Assembly (NCBI RefSeq): GCF_022201045.2
Contig: NC_068563.1
Span: 1,178,001-1,242,000, forward strand
Length of the DNA stretch: 64,000 nt
Reading direction: 5' to 3'
From: Citrus sinensis
Lineage: Eukaryota; Streptophyta; Magnoliopsida; Sapindales; Rutaceae
In this document: in pieces, positions 47,888 to 59,807 of the stretch
Layout: each line of letters starts with the position of its first letter
Position numbering within the stretch: the stretch's first letter is position 1
The notes under the pieces: model-generated
What the model was told of the DNA's origin: nothing
Seen by the model: only the letters and a program-made list of their open reading frames with translations
Databases searched by the model: none
Translations under genes and position numbers: made by a program

Positions 47888-48478
47888 TCAATTGCTTGGA
47901 TTAGGACAGTCCCTAGCGAAGTGACCTGATTCACCACAGCTATAACAATTTCCCCCGCCGCCGGTGCCGCCTCCGCCTCCGCCTCCATACCTCCCGCCGC
48001 CGCCGCTGCCCTGGCTACACTCCCTAGCAATATGCCCACTTTGCCCACAGTTGTAACACCCACCGCCGCCGCCGCCGTACCCACCTCCTCCATATCCGCC
48101 GCCGCCGCCATATCCACCTCCTCCACCGTACCCACCGCCGCCATAACCACCGCCACCTCTCCCTCCCCTGGAACCACCTCCTCCTCGACCACCGCCACCT
48201 CTTCCGCCTCCGCCTCCGCCTCCGCCACCGCCTCCACGGGGGCCACCCTGAACTGGGTTTCCGTTGGGACCGGTGACGTCAGCCGCCTTTGTGCGGGAGC
48301 CGTCAGATTCGATCACGAACTCAACCTCTTCGCCTTCGCCGAGGCTGCGGAAGCCCTCGACGCGGATCGACGACTGGTGGACGAACACGTCCTCGCCACC
48401 GTCATCTGGGGTGATGAAGCCGAACCCCTTTTGGTCGCTGAACCACTTGACCTTGCCTGTAACTCGTTCGGAACTCAT
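47888..48478 (-). CDS. Cold-shock-domain glycine-rich zinc-knuckle protein (196 aa, intronless)
   Basis: A nucleic-acid chaperone of the plant CSP/GRP2 family. It binds single-stranded RNA or DNA and can melt secondary structure; known members act in nucleus and cytoplasm during cold and development. Residues 1-75 are the cold-shock domain, with RNP1 KGFGFI (17-22) and RNP2 VFVHQS (31-36). Residues 79-140 are a Gly-rich region with RGG and GGYGG repeats. Two CCHC knuckles follow at 141-154 ([14 protein letters not shown]) and 178-191 ([14 protein letters not shown]), separated by a second Gly-rich stretch. Two knuckles match the short CSP2/CSP4 type rather than the seven-knuckle CSP1/CSP3 type. 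The start at 48478 gives the conserved N-terminus. The gene is a sharp GC-rich island in AT-rich DNA, because of GGN codons. Confidence 0.95.
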   Translation of the reverse strand: MSSERVTGKVKWFSDQKGFGFITPDDGGEDVFVHQSSIRVEGFRSLGEGEEVEFVIESDGSRTKAADVTGPNGNPVQGGPRGGGGGGGGGGGRGGGGRGGGGSRGGRGGGGYGGGGYGGGGGYGGGGGYGGGGYGGGGGGCYNCGQSGHIARECSQGSGGGGRYGGGGGGGTGGGGNCYSCGESGHFARDCPNPSN

Positions 48479-48496
48479 GTCTGATAACGAAAAGAA

Positions 48497-48511
48497 AAAC
48501 CCTAACCCTAG
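48497..48511 (-). promoter_or_regulatory. Telo-box-like motif in leader of cold-shock gene
   Basis: AAACCCTAACCCTAG on the plus strand, 18 bp upstream of the start codon. Telo-boxes (AAACCCTAA) are common near the start of plant genes for translation and RNA-binding proteins. Confidence 0.55.
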
Positions 48512-48579
48512 AGAACCAAGAATGAGAGAAAAGAGGCTTTGAGAGAATTATTGAAGAGGTGGGACTGCAGGGTAGTAGT

Positions 48580-48588
48580 TATATATAT
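48580..48588 (-). promoter_or_regulatory. TATA box of cold-shock gene
   Basis: TATATATAT about 102 bp upstream of the start codon at 48478. This places the transcript start near 48550 and the telo-box in the 5' UTR. Confidence 0.5.
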
Positions 48589-48829
48589 TCATTGAAGCTA
48601 GGGAACAGTGTGTGTTTGTCGCTGAGGATAATTATGTAATTGACAATTGGAAAAAAACTCATACACCTTTATTTTTTGATTTTTTCCCCTTATCTTCCAT
48701 AACTTTCGCAATATCTCAATATCCTCTACGAAAATTTTTAACCAAAATAGCTTTCTTTCTTTTTTTCATAGCGGGCATTTTTTTTAAAATTTTTTATACT
48801 GAGAAAGTAAGTGTATTTTCAAAAAATTC

Positions 48830-49190
48830 TATTAATTTTACTATTTAAATATTTATTTTACTTACCTATGTGGTAAAAAAGAGAGTGAAAAAATATGTTA
48901 TTTTTCAAAAGACTCTTCAAATAGAAATAAGTTAATATTATTTTAATCAAATAAATTTTTTTCAAAGAAAAAATAAATGATAATTAAAATACTTCTCTCT
49001 CTCCAACAAAAAATAACAAGATATAAATTGAAGAGAAATAAAGTAACTCTACAAAATTGAAGAGAGATAATTATTTTTTATTTGAAAAATATTAATTAAA
49101 GTATCTTTTAAAGTCTTAAATATTAATGTGACTCTTCAAATAAGTAATAAAATCTTATTTGAAGAGCCTTTTAGAGATGCTCTAATAAAT
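48830..49190. repeat. Third copy of the 35.7/36.4 kb repeat family
   Basis: Shares GAGAGTGAAAAAATA, ACTCTTCAAATA, TTAATATTATTTTAATCAAA, a CTCTCTCTCC tract, and CTTATTTGAAGAG with the copies at 35.7-37.2 kb. It ends near TTTTAGAGATGCTC. Confidence 0.55.
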
Positions 49191-52100
49191 ACTATAAAAA
49201 TCTATGGGGATAAAGTAGTAAAAGTATATGATATAAAGTGGTAAAAAAAAAGTGATAACATTTTAATTTACAAGGGGATAGGAATATTTCCACCCCACTA
49301 TTTTTGTAAATCCACCACAGTTTAAAAAACAATTACAATGAGTTCACAATATTTTAAAAAATACAAATTAATAAAAATTTTATACAATTAATCAATTAAA
49401 TCCTTCTATAATTTCTTTTCTTAAGTTCTTTTATCATATTTGATCATAAATTTTAATACAAATTTTTATTTTAATATTTATTATTATGATATAAAAAGAT
49501 AAAATTACCCTAAAAAAACATGAGTATTAATTTTGGTATTTAATTAAAATGACTATCTAATAATTTCGGTATTTAATTTTGTGACTTATAATCTAGTATT
49601 TCTAAATGAAATCTAATTATTATTTCACTGTCCTTACGTGTAAATAACATAAATTTGACAGTCTAATAATTTATATGAGAATTGTGCCATAAAGACACTA
49701 TGTTAATTTAATTAAAAAATAATATTCATACTAATAAAGTAGTATTAGAAATAATAAGTTTGGTACAAATTAGAAAAATATTAAAGTTAACGTAAATTCT
49801 TGATAATTTTACTTTATAAGAGTAAAATAATCAATTTAAACTTATGTCAAAGCAATCTTTGTAATCAAATATACTAAAAAAATCTAAGTCACAAAAAAGT
49901 GAATTAAGATATATTTAATTAATTAATTCTCCAAAGTTTTTCTTGATCTGAAAATTTTAAAAATAATGTGACACTTTAATAATTATATTTTAAAAATGGG
50001 ATGGATTTGCAAAAAATGTGGGGTGGAGATATCATTACTTTTTACAAGATAACAAATGTTCTAATCTCTGAAATTTATTTTAATGAATAGTTAGACCTCC
50101 ATTATTTCAAAAATTGGTATCAAAACTCTCTTTTATTAGTAAATTTCATCTATAAGGATATTAATGTTCTATAATCTTCATGAAGATAAATATATTATGA
50201 TTTTTTTTTTATAAACGAAATTCAGTAACTATTACTATTTAATAGTGTATAGCTGTGTTTAAAACAAAAATGTTGACTTATTGTTTATTTTTAAAACTAA
50301 TGGAGGTGATTATCTATTAGGACAAACTTTAAGGGCCTGAGTGTTATTTCAATTTATTGATTATTACTTTGCTTCCAGGATAATTTTTTTTTTTCCAGGA
50401 TAATATCTAAGAGACGGGATAGTGTTTTTACTGTGTGATCTGACGGATGGGTGTTTTGATGGAGGTGAAATGGGCCGTTGGATCCATGAGTGGGGACTAC
50501 AAGGCGTGTTTGGCGTGATAACGAAAAGACGTTTTTGCAGTGGTTTATGATTTTTGACTAAAACGAGCGAAAAGTACTTTTGCGAGAACATAAACAAAAA
50601 GTAAAATTTTTTTTTTCAATAATATTTGTTAGCAAGCATTTTTCAGGTAAGATATTAGTATTGAGGTGCTTTTGATGTGTTTTTCACTTTAGTAAATTTA
50701 AAACAACATATAAAAGTTGTGTTGGATTCTTTTATTAAAGTTGAAATAAATGATTTTAGAATTATATTTAGTTGTTAGAGTTGGCTTGTTTTAGTATATT
50801 TTATAAATGAATTCCACATTAGATATCTTTTTTATTTCATTTATAAATTCATGCTAATAATCAATGAGATCTAATTAGTAAATTCGTTATCATATATCCT
50901 CTCATTTAATTATAAAGATGGAGATAATAACAATAGGTATGAAAGGATGTTTTCGCGAAGCTCTTTATGACTATCATAATAGTGTTGTGTTTTCAAAAAA
51001 AAAATTAAATATTTAAAAAAAATCATTTTAAGTAAATTGATATATGATGTGATATCTATTAAATAAATTCACAGATTTTAAATTAATTTATAATTTATTA
51101 TACCCCTCGTTCTACAACTATACATAACTCATTCACGCTTGCAATGAATGCAATGTTCATCAATTATAGATAAATTTTGGGATACGGGACGTTACTTATT
51201 TTAGGATTAAATTTCTAAACAAAATAAAACAATTCTAAAAGCATTTATGGATGAGATGCTTATGGTGGAGCGTTGTCCATAAATCCTTCCAAAACCAAAC
51301 ACACCATTAGTTTCCCCAGGGGGCTTTCTGGTAGAGGTGGTAAAAATATCCGCTTGATCCGGACCCGGATCGTACTCAGGCATTGTGGGTCAGGTAATGG
51401 GTATGAAGTCAGGTTGGTCTTGGGCATCACTTGATAAATTCAGAACTTAAATTTGATTAAAAAAATTATATGATATATAATATTTTAAATATTTATATTT
51501 ATTTGACTCATTTATTATACATATACTTAAAGTTTATATTTTCATATCAAATTTTATTGAAATAAATTTAAAATTTATAAAATTACCAAAAAATAAAAAA
51601 TATATACACATATAATATTAAAAAATATAAAATTTGAATACCCAAATTAAAACCCGGCCAAGATCCGGTCATTGTAATACCCGGATCCAGCCCCGGGGTT
51701 TTACCAAACCTACTTTATGAGAATGGAGATGAATTGGCGATTTTATCCTTTCCTTCCGAGGTGGATGGGTGTTGAAACTTGAAAGAGGACGCCCGTGGGG
51801 CCCACTAAAATATCCGTTGAAAAGACTGTCCCTTCTGCAAGGTGCTGTTTGTTTCCAAAGTGCTTTTAAACACTGATTTTTTATTTTTGGGTAAAAGTGA
51901 TTTCCACAAAATAAAATAAAATCAGAAAAGAAATTGAAAACTGAAAAGTTTGGGAGACTGGTCAATAATGGTCAACACTGACGGTCAAAGAAACCATTAA
52001 GCATGTGCGGGATGGGACGGCACAGTGCTTCTTAATTAATTATCTTTTAAATTTTTCTTTTTTTAGGAAAAAAAAACTACATGACCACTAATTATAGGCA

Positions 52101-52559
52101 TTTGTGTCATTTTATTTAAAAAACTAAAAAATAAAATAAAAGACCTCACGTTAAAAGACCTCTCTAAAAATTAAGAGAAAGCCATTAGCCATGTGATTAT
52201 TTTTTTCTTTTTTTTTTTCCGATACGAGCCATGTGATGAATTAAAATCTCTGTTTATACTTTAAATATAACAATTTTCTTAGAGATGGGTAAAAGTTTTC
52301 ATCACCAAGCCGAACAAATTGAAATTTAGAAATAGTTCAATTTTAAACCAATTGATTCTTAATTCAGTGTAATTTTTTTAAAAAATAAAACCAAAATAAA
52401 AAAATAATCTTTTAAAAAGTCTGAGAGTCAATTTGATTTGATTCACCGTAGTAATAATGGTTCAAGTTAAATTACTTTAAAACCAATTTTGATTTACTCT
52501 GAAACATTTATCTTTATATATTTAAAAAAAATGAATGTAATTTGTCAACTTCATTTATG
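49191..52559. other. AT-rich intergenic region
   Basis: No supported gene. It contains the second copy (51440-51650) of the 46.1-kb repeat, bounded by GC-rich arms near 51350-51440 and 51650-51700 that include CCGGATC motifs. Confidence 0.5.
51440..51650. repeat. Dispersed AT-rich repeat, copy 2
   Basis: Partner of 46120-46330. It is flanked by CCCGGATC and AGATCCGG-type sequence on both sides, suggesting an element with short GC-rich inverted ends. Confidence 0.5.
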
Positions 52560-53400
52560 CTTCGTTTCCTAAACTGGAATCGGAATGAGCTGGAATCGGA
52601 ATGGGCAGGAATGAGAATGAGCTGAAATGAGAATAAGGAATGGGAATCAAAATAAATTGTTTACTTGAACTATAGGAATCGAAATCGAAATGAGCTGGAT
52701 TGTCATTAATGTGTTTACTTTGTCTTAGAATCGGAATCGGAATGAATTAGATTGTAACAAATTACTAAAAAGTACTTAATGGATTATTGTCATAATAATT
52801 ATTAAGTAATATATTAATTAATTGTAAAAAAATTTAATTAATTATAATAACTATAATAAAAATTATTATAAAAATATATTAACTAATAATATTAATATTA
52901 ATTACTTAATTAAAACAATATATTAATTATTGTGATTATTTATTCAAAATTTATAATTATTGTTAATAATAAATTAATATATAATTAATAGTAATAATTA
53001 TATCATTTATTTATTTAATAATACTAATTTTATTAATTAATTATAATATATGAATTAATTATAATAGTATATTAATTAATTAATTACAATAATAATATAT
53101 TAATTATTAGTAATAAATATATTATTTAATTAATAATAATATATGAATTAATTATAATAATATTATTATAGTATATTAATTAATTAATAATATTATTATT
53201 AATTATTGTGATTATTTATTCAAGAACTATAGTTTTTAATAATATATTTATTTTATTGATAATAATATATTAATTAATTAATTATAAAATAAGACAAAGT
53301 GAGTATTTTTAATTTTAAGGAGGACAAAATGATCAATCTTAGAAATGTGAGACTCATTCCCATCTCCCATGGGAATTAATCTCCCATTCTCCATTCCCAA
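52560..53400. mobile_element. MITE-like GGAATCGGAATG-family element with AT-rich core
   Basis: The left part (52565-52770) repeats GGAATCGGAATGAG-type motifs. The core (52790-53290) is almost pure A/T (TAATTAAT variants). The right part has GGGAATTAATCTCCCATTCTC and CATTCCCAAA, roughly inverted relative to the left. Related to the fragment at 38270-38400. Boundaries are approximate. Confidence 0.5.
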
Positions 53401-55758
53401 ATAGTGGTGGGTCTTATCATTTCGATTCAGATTTCTGTTCCATATTTACGAAATAAACGACATCAATCATTCCGATTTTCCAATCGGACAAGTAAAGGCA
53501 CCGTTATAATAAAGAATTTTGTAGATAAGTTGAGATTACCCAATTATCTTTTAAGCCCCTCTAATAAAATTTTTATCTCCAACAGTATTAATAATTTTAA
53601 AGCCGTTGGATCTGAAAGTTTTTACTTGATTAATCAAGGAGACAATTGATTTTTATGGATTTAAGTAATGGTTTCCACGGGGTTGCGGTGTGTCTGTTGG
53701 ATGTGACAATTCAAGGGGGCAGAAATTGAATCTGGCAATGGAACGTCAAATTACAGCTTTTCCCAAAGCTTTTCCAGGAGAGCGATCCATCAGGTCTGGT
53801 CAAACATCAATGGCTCCTTCTTTGGGGGAGTCAGGGAGTAGTATAATAGTACCACGGCTGCAGCAATGGACAGCTTGATTGCTTCAGGTTGTTGCTTGCC
53901 GTGCACACGTTCTTCATCTCGTCGGCAATGATTAATATTGTCATTGCCTTTTTATTATCGTGCAGTGTCAATATTTGAACCCAGATGGACTGCTTATATT
54001 CTTTAACTTTGAATACGAGAGGACGAAAACATTCCCACACAAAAATGAGCTACCACTCAACTGGCGATTGGCTTCCAAACATTATTTTTTTTAAATTTTA
54101 TTTCCTTAATAGATTTTTAATATCTTACTTAAACAATCTAATCAGTTTCTTTCATAGTAAATTATTCCTGCTTCGTACTTTGATTGAAGGTATGGGTTCA
54201 AATTAAAAAGCAAGGCTTAAATTAATCTGAAACAGAATCCCGGAGCAGGTCCAAGCCATAAAACAGAAAGGCTATAGTATTTGGGCCTGAGACTCTCCGT
54301 TGGTTTTTGGGCAGTCCATATTCGCCCTCCTACAAAACGTACTTTTCTCTTGCCTGTTTTACCCTTTTTAATACAAATCTCTTTTTCTTCCCAAATTAAA
54401 AAAAAAAAAAAAAACAAATCACTTTTCTTTCTGAAAGTGCAAATGTCTTTTAGGTCAAGTGCAATGATATATTTACAAAGTTAAGTATAAAGTTTGTATC
54501 TTAAATGACGCGTCAACTATAGATGCAACGTGTTTGTTAATAGTTGACTTTTTAAGTTATTATTAATAATATAATTTTACAGTACAAATGAATGAATGAC
54601 ATGTCACGTGCCATTTAATTTTATATACAAGTTTACATTTTGACTTTGTAAACATATAATAACTTTTGAAAAAAAATATATATATCATTATTATTAGGTG
54701 AAACTGTTAATTTGATTTATTATATAATGATATCAGTTATATTAACCACAGAATTACACCAAACAAGTTAAGTGTAATTTACTTAAAAGAACTATGTATT
54801 TATCTAATATAACTCAGTGGTTGATGTAAGTTACATTATTAGGTAGAGGATAAATTCCCCTTAACCAAGTCTAACTCAAGTGTTAATTCAAATTTCTGAA
54901 TTTGTTAAATTAATAGGCTGAGAGCTCCAGTTAGATAGAAATGTAGAGCTTCAATTACTTTGTCAGAATGTAATCAATGAAGCAACTTATTCAAATGAGG
55001 AAGCTCGTTGAATTTAAAGGGAAAAAAGTATGAAACAGAGATTGTATTACAGAGAACTGATGGTACCTCTAAACGAGTGAAACACCTTAGCATAGATACA
55101 ACAGTCCTTTATTTAAATTTTATGTGCATAAGATATGAATGTATAATTTTCAATTTATCATCATGATTTATTGAAACGCTTGGAAAACTTAGCATAGATT
55201 TGTTACCTTCATCAATAAACTTCAAGTTATTGTCTACTATTTCTCTTTGTTGATCTAAAGCTTTGGTTTCAGATCTAGAGAACTATGGTCATTTGATTGG
55301 TTCTCGCTGGATCTTTGTTATATATATACACACATATAAAACATCAAGTGTGTGTATTAGCCATGAATAAAAGCATGTACCCAGCATGCGCACAGATCGG
55401 AGCATTTTCATGCCCAAAACTAAACGTAAATGGCTATCAAATTGAGCCGATATGCCTTGTGGACTGGTTCAAAATCACAGCGATCTCGCTGCAAAAGCTC
55501 CAAATGCAAAGAGGGTTTTAATTAGGTGACCAAATATATGTGTAAAATGAGAGGATAAGGGCAAGAGGAAAATGTGCTACTACAAGCAACTGGCAAATTA
55601 GGTTCTTTGCTAAACAACTGCAACAACAATATGATCACAGCAATGCTAATTTATATACACTTTTACGCGAACGAACAAAACAAAACAAAACAAAACTTGT
55701 TTGTACCTTTTTTTTTTTTTTTTCTTTCTATTGATAATGTTATAGGTGCTAATTAAAG
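53401..55758. other. Intergenic region and ARO 3' flank
   Basis: No recognised gene. The nearest stretch to 55758 is the presumed ARO 3' UTR; it contains a CAAAA-type tandem repeat near 55676-55697. Confidence 0.5.
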
Positions 55759-57723
55759 TTAATGAAATGGTCGATCCCTGGACTGGTAGGTTGCCAGAGT
55801 AGATTTCGCTTCAGGTAATAGAGCTTCGATTGAAGGTTCAGCAACCAAATGAGCTTGCTTGAATGACCACTCAAGTACTATTAGCACCTCCTCTTGTGCA
55901 AGTGTCTTACTTTCAGGCTGTTTTATTGCAATGTAACATAGCAACGTCAATGCAGGAATTTGAATCATTTGTTCACCAAAATAGACAAGCTGAATTAAGT
56001 GCTTGACACCTCCTGCATTAATAATCGCTTTTGAGTGAGTTTCAGAGAGGTAATTCTCAGTGGTTGCAAATTTGTTAAGAGCCACGGTTGCTTCCATTAT
56101 AACCTCAGGTTCCCTTTCATCGAGCAGATTCACCAATGGCCCAATGATTCTTGTTTCCGTTGCTCGAAAAGTCCGTGCCAAGTTCCCTATTGCCCTGATG
56201 CTTGGAATAAGAAGGTCCGAATCAGCCTTTTCTACAATGTGGAGCAACTGTTCAAGCACAGCTTTGGCAGCCGTTGAGGTGGGCTTGAACGCGGAGCGTC
56301 TCAAGTCAGAGTTTTTCTCAGCTACAGCTGTGATTTCCATCAACGCCATAGCTGAAAAGTGCTTAACATCTTCAGGGCCCTTCTCCAACAGGACCGCAAA
56401 GCATAGAAGCGCTCTTGACTCCGTTAAGTTTCGACATATCGACAAATTTCCCTTAGAGAGCTTCCACAAGGCCCTTGCAGCCATTGCCTTCATCTGTGCT
56501 TTGACCGTGGGGTCCTCTGATTCCCTCCCTTTAGTACTTGTACCGCCTAATACTTGCTGGTCTTGGTGTTGGTTGTGATGGTTCGGTTGCATCGCGTACA
56601 TATGACTGTCTGGCTGCGCTTGTTGGGCATTGGTAGGAGCTCTGGTTTTGATTGCTATGGTGTTAGTGACCACATTCGAGATAGAACTATTAGCTTGGTT
56701 AGGCATCGGACAAGAAACTTTACTAATGTTTCCATTGCCTTGTTGTTGTGGTGGTGCTGTCCTATGATCTTTGGGATTCTGAGAATTACTGGCTACTAAA
56801 GCTGAATGAAGCGAAGAAATGTTTTGCTTGCTTGCAATGGCATACTTACTATGTTCTTGAACGGTTTCAAAAGCAAGATGACTAACAAGAAAGCGAACGA
56901 TATTGTTCTGTGCGAAATGGTCTTGGCATTTCGGATGATTTGAAGCCAATTCAGAGACAGCCCAAGCCACCACGGATTGAACTTTCATATGACCGTCCTT
57001 GAGGTTTTTGGCAAACGTAGAGCAAACACCGGCATTCACAATCTGTTCGACACTTTCGGCGTCGCGTCCTAACAATCCTATAGCCCTCGCAGCATTCTCC
57101 TGACCTTCTAATTCCCCTTCATAAGCTAGTTTCAGCAGCGGAGGGACGCCACCTTCTTCTATAATCAGCTTTCCGTAACGATCGTTATCGCGAGCCAAGG
57201 AGACCAATGATGCAGCAGCATCGCATTTCTCTTCCATTGAACCCGTGTGAAGAATTGCAATTTGTTCCCAGATGAGACACAAGATAGGCTCATTGGCTGC
57301 AATTGGAGGAAGACCCAGATACTCATCATCATTCTCCTCCGAAGAAGCAGACACACGAATAAGCCACGAGACGTCCCCGAGAGAATTCTCAAGCTGCATT
57401 AATGTTTTCCGAAATGCCGCAGCTGGGATGATGGTGAAAACTCTCTTGAGAATGCCATTTGCGCGGCATTTGACAACCAGTTGCATGGCCTTATCAAGAA
57501 CCTGCTCTGTATCATCAACGATCCTGCGCGTTGGACGTTGGTAGCTCACGCTGCTAACACGTGCAACTTGCCGCAACAGCACTGCCAGCTTCTCTGTCTT
57601 CGCCTGCAGCTCTTGACAATCTTGTTTAAACGATTGTGCCTCGTTTGCTATCTTGGTGATGGTGTCCGCTAATTGTATGTTCCTCGCCAAATCTTTCAAA
57701 ATCGCCTGGTCCCGGTCCGCCAT
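55759..57723 (-). CDS. ARMADILLO REPEAT ONLY (ARO) family protein (654 aa, intronless)
   Basis: A plant ARO protein; members act as scaffolds for polar tip growth and ROP signalling at the plasma membrane. It starts MADRDQAILKDLARNIQLAD and has a helical N-terminal region (about 1-125). An acidic SSEENDDEYLG linker follows, then armadillo repeats at about 150-290 (CDAAASLVSLARD, GGVPPLLKLAYEGELEGQEN, ARAIGLLGRD). A low-complexity Gln/Asn/His-rich linker spans about 305-405. A second armadillo block covers about 410-640 (KAMAARALWKLSKGN, SIRAIGNLARTF, IINAGGVKHLIQLVYFGEQ). The single uninterrupted exon and length of about 650 aa fit the family. Neighbour order suggests the ARO3 branch, but this is inferred from remembered synteny, so no symbol is given. 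Confidence 0.92.
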   Translation of the reverse strand: MADRDQAILKDLARNIQLADTITKIANEAQSFKQDCQELQAKTEKLAVLLRQVARVSSVSYQRPTRRIVDDTEQVLDKAMQLVVKCRANGILKRVFTIIPAAAFRKTLMQLENSLGDVSWLIRVSASSEENDDEYLGLPPIAANEPILCLIWEQIAILHTGSMEEKCDAAASLVSLARDNDRYGKLIIEEGGVPPLLKLAYEGELEGQENAARAIGLLGRDAESVEQIVNAGVCSTFAKNLKDGHMKVQSVVAWAVSELASNHPKCQDHFAQNNIVRFLVSHLAFETVQEHSKYAIASKQNISSLHSALVASNSQNPKDHRTAPPQQQGNGNISKVSCPMPNQANSSISNVVTNTIAIKTRAPTNAQQAQPDSHMYAMQPNHHNQHQDQQVLGGTSTKGRESEDPTVKAQMKAMAARALWKLSKGNLSICRNLTESRALLCFAVLLEKGPEDVKHFSAMALMEITAVAEKNSDLRRSAFKPTSTAAKAVLEQLLHIVEKADSDLLIPSIRAIGNLARTFRATETRIIGPLVNLLDEREPEVIMEATVALNKFATTENYLSETHSKAIINAGGVKHLIQLVYFGEQMIQIPALTLLCYIAIKQPESKTLAQEEVLIVLEWSFKQAHLVAEPSIEALLPEAKSTLATYQSRDRPFH

Positions 57724-59569
57724 GGTCTAACGCGGACCTAAAAGCTAATAACAATCGTTGGATCAAAATCAAACGCACTTTCAAAAGGGTGATTTTTTTC
57801 CGCCCTTTTCGGTACCTTGTGCTAGAAGGCAACTTTTTTTTTCTCTTTGGGCGATGTTTCAGTTAACGGGCCATTTGGGGTGACTGAAAATGTGTTTGTG
57901 TGCTACCATGAAGGTGGTGGTGCGGTGGCGCCGCCGCCTTTGAATTCAGAGACAATAGAAAGAGAATAGAAAAGAGAAAGAATTAGTTCTCGTAAAATTG
58001 AAAGGGTCAAACGAGATTTTCTGCAAGTTTCATGTAAAAGAATAACCGCCATTCATTCATTCATTCATAAAAACTTTCTTTGCGTGCGTTATATATAGCA
58101 AAAGAGAAAATGGTTGGTTCCAAAATATTAAGAGGAGTTTTTATTATCACAATTTACAAGAAGTAGCGCTTGGTGCCACCCAAACGTAAGTGATATATAT
58201 AGTATGTTCTCTCTTGGGGGATCGTTGCATCAGTTATGACCTGTAAATTCTTAATGTATAAACGGTGTTATACACGCGCTTGAATGGAGATGAAGGAAGG
58301 GTTGTTGCCAACGAGTTTCCAGAAAGATGACCCCCTTTGGCCATTATGTTTCTAAATTCACAAGTCATAGTGATGTGATAATTTATCTATTAATGTTCTT
58401 TCCTTTTTCTTTTTCTTTTACTATAAATCCAACTGTAGATAAATTCCAACTCCGGTGGAGTTGGATTATATACCTTAATCACTTAGAAAGTCTTTGGTAA
58501 TCTTGGTGTACATATCCTCTCCAGTTGAATATTTTTTTATGAGTGTCTTTTTAACTAATTATTTAAGGGTAATATTACGATTCATCTAACCATTGAAAAA
58601 AAATATAATTAAATTATTTAAAATATAACTTGTATTTATTAGATACGTCCCATATAAGTTTTTTTTTTTTGGGTTAATTATAACAAAAACAAGTGATGTA
58701 ACATTTAAGTTTATAAGAGCCAAACTCAAAAAGAAATGAGTATCAAAAGGGTCTTATGCTGGATCAACATTTAGGAGGAGTGAGTTAGATATTTTTTCCT
58801 AGTCTGAAAGACAATATTTCAAGCTTATGCCTTGCTATATTACCGGGGTTAGCTGATTTTATTTCATAGCTCCCACTAGATTAACAGCAATAACACTTTA
58901 AGTCTCAGAAGGCCTTTAATCAACTAACGGCACTTTATGTCTCCCTACAAAAATGATTCATCTTCCTCACACACAGTAATACGTCAACAATGGCCGAGAA
59001 ATTTCAGGTGATTAAGGCTCGGCAAATGCGAAAACATATAAAAATCATGAGAGACAAAGTTTTCGTTTTTTGCATGCTTTTTTATGATTTGTAGTTCTTC
59101 TTGTTGATTTCAACCAAGTTGTTGAATTTTGTCTTGCAATGAAATTGCAGGTGAAATGTCAACAATGAAAAGAAGTGTTTTCTATATCGGCAAATGTTTA
59201 TTAGATATTTTAAGTATAAAGTGTTGGCTAGTAATGGTTTGAAAAATGATAACTTTAAGCAATTGGGTTGCTTAAGCTTCACTTCAATGGCCTAAAAATT
59301 CCAAACTTCAAATCTAATGCGTGCTTGTGATTGTGATTCATTAATTACGAAAAATGAGCAGAAAACAAAAGCGCTACCATTCGTTTTGGCTTTTATATTG
59401 CTTGTAATTGTCACCTATTGGTTGGACCCCTTTTGTTCAGATTACTTTGAGTGGACACAGAACATAGACATGCAAATCATAAATTTTGAACAGCATTGCC
59501 AGAAGGATATTGAACAAATACCACAATACCATATGGCCATTAAAATTCTTCGTACTTATCTCAGTTAAC
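57724..59569. other. ARO promoter and intergenic region
   Basis: ARO 5' leader and promoter next to 57723. A TATA-like element (TTATATATA) lies at 58089-58097. An ATTC/TTCA tandem repeat lies near 58050. A plus frame at 59317-59568 has one hydrophobic segment but no known domain. Confidence 0.45.
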
Positions 59570-59807
59570 AGATAGTAATTATTTTGAAAATGGTTGCTGA
59601 TGAGTTGATGTTGTGACTTCAATTATTAACGGATAGTAATTATTTTGAAAATGGTTGCTGATGAGTTGATGTTGTGACTTCAATTATTAACGGATAGTAA
59701 TTATTTTGAAAATGGCTGCTGATGAGTTGATGTTGTGACTTCAATTATTAACAGATAGTAATTATTTTGAAAATGGTTGCTGATGAGTTGATGTTGTGAC
59801 TTCAATT
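59570..59807. repeat. 61-bp minisatellite, ~3.9 copies
   Basis: Units start at 59570, 59631, 59692 and 59753, each beginning RGATAGTAATTATTTTGAAA. The first three are followed by a next unit and the last is slightly short. Units differ by only one or two bases. Confidence 0.95.

Noticed and set aside
47875..48484. Ala/Val/Glu-rich minus frame and Ala/Thr-rich plus frame over the cold-shock gene
   Set aside because: Both are shadows of the Gly-rich GGN codons of the real gene.
50506..51306. Possible 800-bp transposon with GTGTTTGG ends
   Set aside because: Only about nine terminal bases match, and no target-site duplication was found.
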